Origin: Candidatus Kaiserbacteria bacterium
GTDB taxonomy: Bacteria > Patescibacteria > Paceibacteria > UBA9973 > UBA2100
DNA length: 13,115 nt
Assembly: GCA_002401495.1 (NCBI GenBank)
Contig: NVTG01000030.1
Location: 1 to 13,115, forward strand
Direction of reading: 5' to 3'
Positions 1 through 6,797 of this stretch are shown here, in pieces (position 1 is the first letter of the stretch; every line of letters starts with the position of its first letter). The translations under genes and the position numbers were made by a program. The notes beneath the pieces were generated by a model. It did no database searches, was not told where the DNA came from, and saw only the letters and a list, made by a program, of their open reading frames with translations.

Positions 1-80
1 AATTCAGGATCAAAGCTTAGAATTGCAGGAAATGTAAGTGCAATTGATGGAACGATTGTATATAATAATAATATTTTTTT
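1..80 (-). other. Possible frameshift at a 7-A run, with an open hydrophobic frame beyond it
   Basis: On the minus strand the permease-propeller gene meets seven A (plus 74-80), then reads Asn, four Ile and an unremarkable tail to a TGA at 10-12. If one A is dropped, the reading continues as REKILLLYTIVPSIALTF and stays open to the window edge, giving a membrane-helix-like stretch. That frame has an in-frame stop just upstream of the run and no ATG, GTG or TTG after it, so it cannot easily be the start of a separate gene. An indel (mutation or assembly error) or translational slippage would explain this. The alternative is that the ORF simply ends at 10. Confidence 0.3.
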
Positions 81-2352
81 CCCTACCTTTTATAGAATTT
101 GCTGTCTTATTTAATCCATATTCTTTTGCTTGTTCAGTGAATGTTAGATCGCCATTATTAATGTATAATTGATTGCGTTGAATTCCTCTAATTCCTGAAT
201 CAAAAGAACGACATACGTAGATATCTTGATATCCGTCTGCATTGATATCTATAAAAGATGCACCTGTGCTCCAAGATCCCTTACTTGCTGTAACATTCGC
301 ACTTTTTGTAATATCTTTAAATTTAAAATCGCCCATGTTTTTATAAAGGCGATTGTTTCTCATATTTCCTGTAAAAAACAAGTCTACTAAACCATCATTA
401 TCTATGTCTGCAGAGTCTATGGACATAGTGTCGAGCGCTGATACTGGTATTAGCCCTTCGTTTGAAAATACTTCTTCCATAGAAGTTCCTGTATTAAGGT
501 AGTAGTAATCAGGTGTCTTAAAATCGTTTCCAACTATTAAATCTAAGTCTCTGTCGTTATCTATGTCTGAAAGTATCGAAGCAAGAGACACGACTGTACC
601 AAAAACAGGAGGCTTGCTAACTTTTTCTACAGTCCTCATCCTATCAGAACCGTAGTTCATAATAATTCTATTTGTAAACCCTCCGTTCTCTGTGGCTGTT
701 TGTAAGATGCCTAAAAACCAGTCTAATAGGCCATTTTTGTCTATGTCACCAAAAGTTATAGACATCACGGCTCCATTTGCAGGAGGAGTATGTAAGGTTA
801 CCGAGTTATTGAAAGTCCCTTTTTTGTTCAATAGAAAGTAGCTTTCGTTACAGCCAGTGTCTATGAAGATATCAACCCACCCATCGTTGTCTATATCTGC
901 TGACGCTATGAAAAAAGGTGCATTTCCACAGTGGCCCTTGGCTGGTATTTCGATTTTTCTGAAATATTTACCTAGGTTATTTATATAGATAGCTACCCCT
1001 TCTTCATATAACATCGCAACGTCAGTCCACCCGTCTCTGTTGAAGTCATTTGCCACTATTCCATTTTCCTCAACGTAGCGTTTATTAGCTCCGTGATCGA
1101 ATATTCTTGATAGGCCGATTTCTGGACCTTCTATTCTTGTAAATCCACTGTTATTAGAGATATTTCTATTGGCATGTTTCTTTTGTTTGAAGTATACGTC
1201 TGCCTCCTCTGAAGTATTTAAATTTACAGAATCCAATCCGAATCTATATATGGAAGGAGAAGACGTACTTCCGAATAGATTTAAAGTAATGGTGTATTGA
1301 GTTATATATCCTGCGGCAACCCCCATCAAAATAATAAGTACAAGAAAATACAAAGCTACTCTTCTTGATACAGTACTCCATATTATAGATGTTGCATAAA
1401 GACTATATATACCAAGGGAAAATAATAATGTTCCGGTAAAGGCAACAGGCAAGCCTGCAGTTGAAAGAGTATCAGCTGCGAATATGTCAAATAACATAGG
1501 AACAGGAAGAAGCGTGGAGACAATAGAGGTCAATAATAGCGATGTAAAAGTAGGATTTAGTTGCAAGAAAAAGTCCATAGGAACAAGTTCAACTATGGTA
1601 ACTCCTAAAATTGAAGCTAACACCATTAGAGGCACAGCTATTTTAGCAACTTGAAATAGACTTTTATATAAAATTAATCCAGTACTAGTTGTAGCTTCGT
1701 ACCAAGTTATTTTTTTAGTATCCAATTTGGACTCCGTAATGTTTTCCTTAAAATTTTCATTCCCTTCAGTTTCTGAGAATAAATACATAGAAAGTGGCAA
1801 TATAACGAGTATTAACAATAACGTTAGTAGGACTTTAACTAAGGCAACCTGTAAAGGAAAGAAGGTAAATAATAAAGTAAGAGCAATGACATTTAGAGTT
1901 GGTGACGAAAACAAAATTGCTAGAGGGATTTGGGCTCCCATGCCGGAGGCGTACATTCCCTTAAGTAGCGGAGATGCACAGTTGGTACAGACTCCAAGTG
2001 GAAAACCAATAAAAGTCCCTAAAACACTACGCTTGAATTTTCCTTGTATTAGAGTTGGCTTTATTATTTGCAGAATAGCCAAGGCTAGGACAGCAAGAAG
2101 GACTCCAAACGTCATGCCCTCTTTATTGGTATTTAACCAGTTTATACTCCCGTATGTAATTCTGAGCGGAATACTAGTTATATGTGTTAAATCTATAGCA
2201 GTATTGAAACTTAGTCCGCTATTGATATGGACGTCACTTAAGGACTTCTCATTTAGTGCTGGATATCTTGAAGTACCCCAAAAGACACCTAGTAAAATTA
2301 CTAACAAGATAGATACTATGATTACTCGTTTGTCGGCGAAAATTGTGAGCAT
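10..2352 (-). CDS. ArsP/DUF318-type permease fused to an FG-GAP/VCBS Ca-binding propeller
   Basis: A 780-residue membrane protein in two parts. Residues 1-355 hold about eight to ten hydrophobic segments. The stretch around 118-160 (GVCTNCASPLLKG, then FSSPTLNVIAL) matches the pattern of ArsP/YraQ (DUF318) permeases, C-x-C..P..xG..AG...SP..N..AL. A second, degenerate copy lies near 277-325. ArsP members export organoarsenicals, but the substrate here is unknown. Residues 436-710 carry six Ca-loop motifs of the DxDxDGxxD type (436, 486, 536, 596, 649, 702; the third and fourth are degenerate), spaced 50-60 residues apart as in FG-GAP/VCBS beta-propellers. The propeller would probably lie outside the cell. 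The gene starts 29 bases after ppaC and is likely cotranscribed with it. No good ribosome binding site is visible. The C-terminus (about 754-780) loses propeller character after a 7-A run and may reflect a frameshift. The family call is fairly sure; the function is not. Confidence 0.85.
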   Translation of the reverse strand: MLTIFADKRVIIVSILLVILLGVFWGTSRYPALNEKSLSDVHINSGLSFNTAIDLTHITSIPLRITYGSINWLNTNKEGMTFGVLLAVLALAILQIIKPTLIQGKFKRSVLGTFIGFPLGVCTNCASPLLKGMYASGMGAQIPLAILFSSPTLNVIALTLLFTFFPLQVALVKVLLTLLLILVILPLSMYLFSETEGNENFKENITESKLDTKKITWYEATTSTGLILYKSLFQVAKIAVPLMVLASILGVTIVELVPMDFFLQLNPTFTSLLLTSIVSTLLPVPMLFDIFAADTLSTAGLPVAFTGTLLFSLGIYSLYATSIIWSTVSRRVALYFLVLIILMGVAAGYITQYTITLNLFGSTSSPSIYRFGLDSVNLNTSEEADVYFKQKKHANRNISNNSGFTRIEGPEIGLSRIFDHGANKRYVEENGIVANDFNRDGWTDVAMLYEEGVAIYINNLGKYFRKIEIPAKGHCGNAPFFIASADIDNDGWVDIFIDTGCNESYFLLNKKGTFNNSVTLHTPPANGAVMSITFGDIDKNGLLDWFLGILQTATENGGFTNRIIMNYGSDRMRTVEKVSKPPVFGTVVSLASILSDIDNDRDLDLIVGNDFKTPDYYYLNTGTSMEEVFSNEGLIPVSALDTMSIDSADIDNDGLVDLFFTGNMRNNRLYKNMGDFKFKDITKSANVTASKGSWSTGASFIDINADGYQDIYVCRSFDSGIRGIQRNQLYINNGDLTFTEQAKEYGLNKTANSIKGREKNIIIIYNRSINCTYISCNSKL

Positions 2353-2381
2353 AAAAGCGAGGAATTTTTATTTTTCTATAA

Positions 2382-3296
2382 CTATAATTTCAAAACCGGC
2401 ATAATCTGTTTCTTTCTTGAAATGATACCAGGTAGAACTTCCGTGTCTCCATCAACTGATACTCCAAATGATGAACTTATAACTTCTTTAGTTAAGTCGT
2501 TATATGTAAGTACTGTTGCTTCCTCGTTTAATATGTCTATTACAAACAATAGAATATCGTCAGTATCGTGTTCCTCGTCTATTATTTCACCGATTGCTTC
2601 AATTAATTTTTCTTTTCTTTCAAGGATCGCTGAAGGCGTAGTTGTCTCCAGTACTGACACTCGGAAGTTTTTTCCTCCAACATCGTATTTCTTACTATCC
2701 ATACGAACTAAACCGACGTCAGTAAAATCAGAAACGTCCGACTTTGCTGCAAACATTTCTGCAGAGTATTCACTTATATTAATATTTAATTTCTCCGCTA
2801 GTTTTTCAACAACATCTTTGTCGTGGGGAGTGGTAGTAGGTGAGCGAAACTCTAAGGTATCGGATAGGATACAAGACATAATCAATCCAGCTATATTTTC
2901 TGGTAGTTCTACATCTCCGATTAGGTCGTAGATAACAGTAGCGGTACAAGCCAGTGGACGAATCGTAATATTAGCTGGCATATTTGTTGAAAGTCCACCA
3001 ACAAGTTTGTGGTGATCAATTATTTGTGTAATTTCCACTTCGTTAATATTTTCAGGTAGTTCTTGTGGGTTATTTGTGTCTACAAGTACAACTTGCTCAC
3101 CCTCGCTTAGTGTTTCAAGAAGTTCTGGTGTATCAAAACCCCATTTGTTAAGTACAAATCGAGTTTCTGTGTTCAACTCACCCAATATATATGGCGTTGC
3201 ATCATTAGATGTGTGTTCATTTAAATACCAGGACCAGATAATAGCGGAGCACGTTGCGTCTGTGTCAGGTGATATGTGGCCGAAAACTTTAATCAT
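2382..3296 (-). CDS. ppaC: Manganese-dependent (family II) inorganic pyrophosphatase
   Basis: Cytoplasmic enzyme that hydrolyses pyrophosphate to two phosphates and so pulls biosynthetic reactions forward. It has 304 residues, the usual size. The DHH domain is N-terminal: GHISPDTDATCSA (H7, D11, D13), VDTNN (D73), the DHH triad D94-H95-H96, and SDTLEF (D146). All are metal ligands in the Bacillus subtilis PpaC family. The DHHA2 domain ends with the substrate-binding SRKKQ at 293-297. No CBS domains are inserted. The reading frame extends 42 Lys/Arg-rich codons further upstream, but that part would overlap the nusA terminator and nusA itself. The chosen ATG gives the MIKVFGHISPDTD start typical of the family. 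It lies just downstream of the nusA terminator and is followed 29 bases later by the permease-propeller gene. I am confident of the identity. Confidence 0.95.
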   Translation of the reverse strand: MIKVFGHISPDTDATCSAIIWSWYLNEHTSNDATPYILGELNTETRFVLNKWGFDTPELLETLSEGEQVVLVDTNNPQELPENINEVEITQIIDHHKLVGGLSTNMPANITIRPLACTATVIYDLIGDVELPENIAGLIMSCILSDTLEFRSPTTTPHDKDVVEKLAEKLNINISEYSAEMFAAKSDVSDFTDVGLVRMDSKKYDVGGKNFRVSVLETTTPSAILERKEKLIEAIGEIIDEEHDTDDILLFVIDILNEEATVLTYNDLTKEVISSSFGVSVDGDTEVLPGIISRKKQIMPVLKL

Positions 3297-3302
3297 GAAG
3301 GT

Positions 3303-3308
3303 ATAGTA
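3303..3308 (-). promoter_or_regulatory. Candidate -10 box for ppaC (leaderless)
   Basis: On the minus strand TACTAT lies 6 bases before the ppaC ATG, the spacing expected for a leaderless transcript. It sits between the nusA terminator and ppaC, where a new promoter would be needed. No convincing -35 box is seen, and any -35 would fall inside the terminator stem. Confidence 0.35.
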
Positions 3309-3318
3309 CCGTATCTTG

Positions 3319-3357
3319 CATTGAAAAACCACGGAGGTTTTCCGTGGTTTTTCAATG
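3319..3357 (-). terminator. Intrinsic terminator after nusA
   Basis: A perfect 17-bp inverted repeat (arms 3319-3335 and 3341-3357) with a 5-base loop begins one base after the nusA stop codon. On the minus strand the right arm runs CCGTGG followed by five T, so the T-tract lies inside the stem and the end of the stem is AT-rich. The symmetric A/T-tracts mean it could also stop transcription arriving on the plus strand. Confidence 0.85.
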
Positions 3358-4707
3358 TTATTCCTCTTTCTTTTCTTCTTCTGCGGGTTCCTCTGCGGTA
3401 TCTTCTTCCTTCTTCTCTTCAATTACTTCCTCTTCCGGTGTTTCTTCTTTTTCTTCAGAAACCTCCTCTTCAGTAGTTTCTTCAACTACCTCCTCTTCTT
3501 TCTCTTGTGCTGCGATTTCCGCTGCTTCTTCAACTTGTTCGTCTACTTCCTCCACGGGATCGTCGCCTTCTGCAGCTTCTGCTTTAGCTTTGGCGTTTGC
3601 CTCGGCTTCAGCTGATGTTATATCAATTCCCCAACCAGTTAGTTTAGCGGCAAGACGAACGTTTTGTCCTCCTCGGCCGATTGCTAGAGACTGTTGGTCT
3701 TCAGTAACTTCAACTTTTGCGCGTTTTTCATCATCATCTCCTTCAACAATTTTAACTTCCAAAACTTCAGCAGGAGATAGTGCTCGTTCAATAAATTCTT
3801 TTGTATCTTCTGCCCATTCTATAATATCTATCTTTTCTCCTCCTAATTCACTAGTTACAGTTGAAACTCGAACTCCACGTTGCCCAACAAGAGATCCAAC
3901 TGGATCAATATGGTCGTCGTGCGTTATTACAGCAAGCTTTGATCGAGAACCAGCCTCACGTGCCACTTCTTTTATCTCAATAGTCTTGTTTGCTAACTCT
4001 GGTGACTCAACTTCAAATAGTCTTACAAGGAATTGTGGATTTGAACGAGACAGCTTAAGGAATGTTCCTCTCGGACTTTCTTCAACTTTGTATAGTAATG
4101 CTCGAATACGCTCACCTTGTCGGTATCGCTCACCTGGAATCTGCTCTTCGTATGGAAGTATTCCGGTTGCGCGCCCTAAATCAACGTAAAGGTTTCCTCG
4201 TTCAAATCTTTGAACGTGACCTGAGACAATTTCACCTTCTCTTTCTCCGAATTCTTCAAGTATTGAAACTTTTTCAGCTTCACGAATCTTTTGCATAACA
4301 ACTTGCTTAGCAGTTTGTGCTGCGATTCTTCCAAAATCTTCTTTAGCCTCAAGAGGGAAGTCCATTTCGTCATCAATATCAACGTCTTTCTTAATTAAAC
4401 GAGCGTCTTCAATCATCATATGGTGTTCTGGGTTGAAACGAGTTCGTTCATCGTCTTCAACTTCCTCTTCATCTTCTTGTCGAACAAGAGTGTCGTCTAC
4501 AACAATCTTAATTTGCTTGTATTCAACGTCTCCCATGGACATGTTGAAAACAGAACGGATGATTTGTCCTTTCTTTCCGTATTCTTTCTTATATGCGGCA
4601 GCTAGTGCCATTTCAATTGCAGTAATTACCTTTTCACGAGGGATTCCTCGATCTTCTTCTAGTTCATCAAAAACTGAATTAAGTACCTTTAGGTCGAATA
4701 GACTCAT
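3358..4707 (-). CDS. nusA: Transcription termination/antitermination factor NusA
   Basis: NusA binds RNA polymerase and nascent RNA, and promotes pausing, intrinsic termination and antitermination. It has 449 residues. The N-terminal polymerase-binding domain covers about 1-145 (FDELEEDRGIP, then AAYKKEYG). It is followed by an S1 domain about 150-221 (GEIVSGHVQRFERGNLYVDLG), KH1 about 222-300 with GQRG at 275-278, and KH2 about 310-365 with GRGG at 344-347. There are no acidic AR repeats as in E. coli. Instead residues 380-449 form a Glu/Lys/Val-rich tail, and an acidic insert (QEDEEEVEDDER, 77-88) interrupts the N-terminal domain. The tail explains the long Ser-rich and Phe/Leu-rich open frames on the opposite strand. 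The gene stands alone, without rimP or infB beside it: a terminator lies on each side. The start is the first ATG, with no Shine-Dalgarno sequence in the AT-rich leader. Confidence 0.96.
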   Translation of the reverse strand: MSLFDLKVLNSVFDELEEDRGIPREKVITAIEMALAAAYKKEYGKKGQIIRSVFNMSMGDVEYKQIKIVVDDTLVRQEDEEEVEDDERTRFNPEHHMMIEDARLIKKDVDIDDEMDFPLEAKEDFGRIAAQTAKQVVMQKIREAEKVSILEEFGEREGEIVSGHVQRFERGNLYVDLGRATGILPYEEQIPGERYRQGERIRALLYKVEESPRGTFLKLSRSNPQFLVRLFEVESPELANKTIEIKEVAREAGSRSKLAVITHDDHIDPVGSLVGQRGVRVSTVTSELGGEKIDIIEWAEDTKEFIERALSPAEVLEVKIVEGDDDEKRAKVEVTEDQQSLAIGRGGQNVRLAAKLTGWGIDITSAEAEANAKAKAEAAEGDDPVEEVDEQVEEAAEIAAQEKEEEVVEETTEEEVSEEKEETPEEEVIEEKKEEDTAEEPAEEEKKEE

Positions 4708-4726
4708 AATGTTTTAATTATTTAAT

Positions 4727-4749
4727 AAAAAATCCCGGCAAAAGCCGGA
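4727..4749 (-). terminator. Intrinsic terminator between the structured RNA and nusA
   Basis: On the minus strand: U, then CCGGC, loop UUUU, GCCGG, G, A and six U. That is a 5-bp GC stem plus a U-G wobble, followed by a U-run. It is directional; the plus strand has no T-run after the hairpin. No minus-strand protein gene lies upstream in the window, so it most likely ends the RNA encoded at about 4953-4727. It lies about 20 bases before the nusA ATG and could equally act as an attenuator. Confidence 0.75.
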
Positions 4750-4953
4750 CTAATCAATTTCTCATTGTAATGAGAGTGTACATATTAAGAAGGGTAAAGT
4801 CAAACCCGAACGTAGAATTTCAATCAGGCCTACAGGTAAAGCCGATTTCCATTTCCACGCCCGGGTTTCCGCTGGCTCCTCATGGGATCCGCGGCTCGCT
4901 GACACTGCAACACTAACCTGGCAGGGTAGGGAGGGCAGCAAGAAGTATTCCTA
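4727..4953 (-). ncRNA. Unidentified structured RNA, or long leader, upstream of nusA
   Basis: This is the only long gene-free stretch (4708-5046). It is much richer in G and C than its surroundings at 4845-4940. Read on the minus strand, distant segments pair in nested order. CGUAGGAAU (about 4955-4947) pairs with AUUCUACG, and UUC with GAA. CUAC pairs with GUAG, AGGU with ACCU, AGCCG with CGGCU, and near the tip CCAUG with CGUGG. The result is a rod of about 150 nt. It is followed by a GGGU...ACCC hairpin, a perfect UCUCAUU/AAUGAGA hairpin and the intrinsic terminator. The motif GGTAAAG occurs three times on the plus strand. It fits neither the SRP, tmRNA nor RNase P signatures I know. Strand is inferred from the terminator and from a possible promoter that would start the RNA at the closing stem. 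Confidence 0.5.
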
Positions 4954-4958
4954 CGGTA

Positions 4959-4987
4959 AAGGTATTACAAAAAGGTTCCAAGTGCAA
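4959..4987 (-). promoter_or_regulatory. Candidate promoter for the structured RNA
   Basis: On the minus strand TTGCAC (4987-4982) and TACCTT (4964-4959) are separated by 17 bases. Each is only a partial match to the sigma-70 consensus. The predicted start near 4953 falls at the beginning of the CGUAG closing stem, which is the main support. Confidence 0.35.
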
Positions 4988-5026
4988 TATTTTTACACAC
5001 CCAGAAAAATGTTTAAGGCCCAACCT

Positions 5027-5035
5027 TGCTATACT
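5027..5035 (+). promoter_or_regulatory. Extended -10 promoter of the pilus operon
   Basis: TGC followed by TATACT, an extended -10 (TGnTATAAT type), lies 11 bases before the pilB ATG. The transcript would have a leader of only a few bases, in line with the lack of a ribosome binding site. No clear -35 box is visible, as is common with extended -10 promoters. Confidence 0.6.
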
Positions 5036-5046
5036 TACAACAATAG

Positions 5047-6792
5047 ATGTATATAAATAATGAACAATTAAAGGAATTCCTAATCGATTCAGGTTTGGTT
5101 TCTGTTAAAAAGTTTGATGCCTCAGCTAAGAAAGCTGAGAAAAAGGATGTAACAGTTAGCGAAATCTTAGTTTCCGAGGGAGAAATTTCAGAAGATGATT
5201 TACGACGTTCTCATGCGTACGTTTTAGGTATTCCTTTTGTAAATCTTTCTGACACTAAGCCAGACTTAAGTACTCTTGCTTTAATTCCAGAACCAATTGC
5301 TCGAAGACACAATATTGTATCCTTCAGACAAGAAGGAAAGAATCTTGAGGTTGCGATGCTTGATACTGACGACCTTGCAGCAATCGATTTCGTTAAAAAG
5401 AAAACTCAATTAAAGATTTTACCTCGACTAACGGACACGGAGTCTATAAAACACATGCTTCGACAGTATCAGAAATCTCTTAAGGATGAACTAGGAGATG
5501 TTATTGCACGAGAGTCCAAAACTCTAGACAAGTTTGGAAAGATGCAACCAGAAAACGAGCAAGATTTAAGAAAATTGGCCGAGGGAGTTCCAGCTGTACG
5601 AGTGTTGGACTCACTTTTACGTCACGCTATTGTCCAAAATGCATCCGATATACATATTGAACCTCAAGAAGGATCACTTTTAGTTCGGTATCGTATCGAC
5701 GGAATTCTTCACGACGCTATGTCGTTACCAAAAAGTACCGCAAGCTCTATTACAGCTAGAATTAAAGTTCTTGCAGACCTTAGACTAGACGAAAAAAGAC
5801 TTCCTCAGGATGGTAGGTTTAGAATGGAAACAGATGGAGATCGTGTATCGTTTCGTGTCTCTGTACTGCCTACTCACCATGGAGAAAAAACTGTTATGCG
5901 ACTTCTTCGGGAAGACGTTTCTGGATTTACATTAGAATCCCTTGGTTTTCACGGTGACGGATTGGAAGCAGCACACTTAGCAACAAGAAGGAAAACAGGT
6001 TTGATTTTAGTTACAGGACCAACAGGTTCGGGTAAGTCTACAACTCTCTACACCATTTTAGATATTCTAAACACACCGGATGTAAATATTTCAACAGTTG
6101 AAGACCCAATCGAATATCAAATGAAAAGAATTAACCAAACTCAAGTTAGGCCTGATATTGGATTCACTTTTGCAACAGGGCTTCGTAGTTTAGTGCGACA
6201 AGACCCAGATATTATTATGGTTGGGGAAATTCGAGATAGAGAAACTGCGGCGTTAGCGATTAATGCCGCCCTAACCGGGCACCTTGTTCTTTCAACACTA
6301 CACACAAATTCAGCGGCTGGCGCAATTCCAAGACTTATGGATATGGGAGTGGAACCGTTCCTTCTTGCATCAACCTTACAAGTGGTAGTTGGACAAAGAC
6401 TAGTGAGAACTCTTTGTAGTGGATACGAAGAACACAAACTTACCTCAGATGAAAAAAATGATTTAGAAAAAAATGCTGATCTTGGGATGGTTTTAAGTAC
6501 TCTTAAAGAAGAGAAAATAGTTTCCGGAAAGACGACACTAAAGAGTGTTCCTTTTGCTAAAGCAAAGCCTACAAAAGAATGCGAGACAGGATACAAAGGA
6601 AGAAAAGGAATTCAAGAAGTAATGTCAGTTACTGAATCAATACGAAAACTCATCCTATCCGGTGCTTCCGACGACGATATACAAGAACAAGCAAGAAAAG
6701 AAGGAATGTTAACAATGCTTGAAGACGGGATTTACAAAAGTGCAACTGGAGTTACAAGTCTTGAAGAAGTTCTCCGTGTTGTAAGTGAATAA
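5047..6792 (+). CDS. pilB: Type IV pilus assembly ATPase PilB (GspE/PulE family)
   Basis: Cytoplasmic hexameric ATPase that powers pilus extension by acting on the PilC platform. It has 581 residues, a normal length. The N-terminal MshEN/T2SSE-N domain covers about 1-150 (SEDDLRRSHAYVLGIPFVNL). The ATPase core follows: Walker A GPTGSGKST (324-332), Asp box VEDPIEYQM (352-360), Walker B DPDIIMVGEIRD (386-397) and His box LSTLHTNSA (415-423). The C-terminal region normally carries a four-Cys zinc site ahead of GYKGR. Here only C457 and C512 remain, and the loop between them is long and Lys-rich, so the zinc site appears lost. It is the first gene of the operon, starting 11 bases after an extended -10 box. 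The absence of retraction-ATPase features and the full N-terminal domain argue for PilB rather than PilT. Confidence 0.95.
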   Translation: MYINNEQLKEFLIDSGLVSVKKFDASAKKAEKKDVTVSEILVSEGEISEDDLRRSHAYVLGIPFVNLSDTKPDLSTLALIPEPIARRHNIVSFRQEGKNLEVAMLDTDDLAAIDFVKKKTQLKILPRLTDTESIKHMLRQYQKSLKDELGDVIARESKTLDKFGKMQPENEQDLRKLAEGVPAVRVLDSLLRHAIVQNASDIHIEPQEGSLLVRYRIDGILHDAMSLPKSTASSITARIKVLADLRLDEKRLPQDGRFRMETDGDRVSFRVSVLPTHHGEKTVMRLLREDVSGFTLESLGFHGDGLEAAHLATRRKTGLILVTGPTGSGKSTTLYTILDILNTPDVNISTVEDPIEYQMKRINQTQVRPDIGFTFATGLRSLVRQDPDIIMVGEIRDRETAALAINAALTGHLVLSTLHTNSAAGAIPRLMDMGVEPFLLASTLQVVVGQRLVRTLCSGYEEHKLTSDEKNDLEKNADLGMVLSTLKEEKIVSGKTTLKSVPFAKAKPTKECETGYKGRKGIQEVMSVTESIRKLILSGASDDDIQEQARKEGMLTMLEDGIYKSATGVTSLEEVLRVVSE

Positions 6793-6797
6793 TTATA

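Noticed and set aside
1727..2404. Open frame of 225 codons on the plus strand
   Set aside because: It lies opposite the conserved permease motifs and has no recognisable features or start signals.
3297..3422. Extended N-terminus of ppaC (42 extra residues)
   Set aside because: It is a Lys/Arg-rich read-through of the terminator palindrome and the nusA tail in another frame. The family starts at MIKVFGHISPDTD.
3344..4189. Long Ser-rich open frame on the plus strand
   Set aside because: It is the antisense of the nusA Glu-rich tail and KH domains. The minus-strand NusA has complete conserved domains, and the plus frame shows no recognisable motif.
4825..4960. Signal recognition particle RNA on the plus strand
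   Set aside because: CAGG followed by GGGAGGGCAGCA resembles the SRP helix 8 core, but the bases flanking the tip cannot pair, no GNRA tetraloop is closed by a stem, the two arms do not fold on each other, and the only terminator is on the other strand.
6141..6596. Minus-strand open frame of 151 codons within pilB
   Set aside because: It is antisense to the Walker B and His-box region of PilB and has no coding features.
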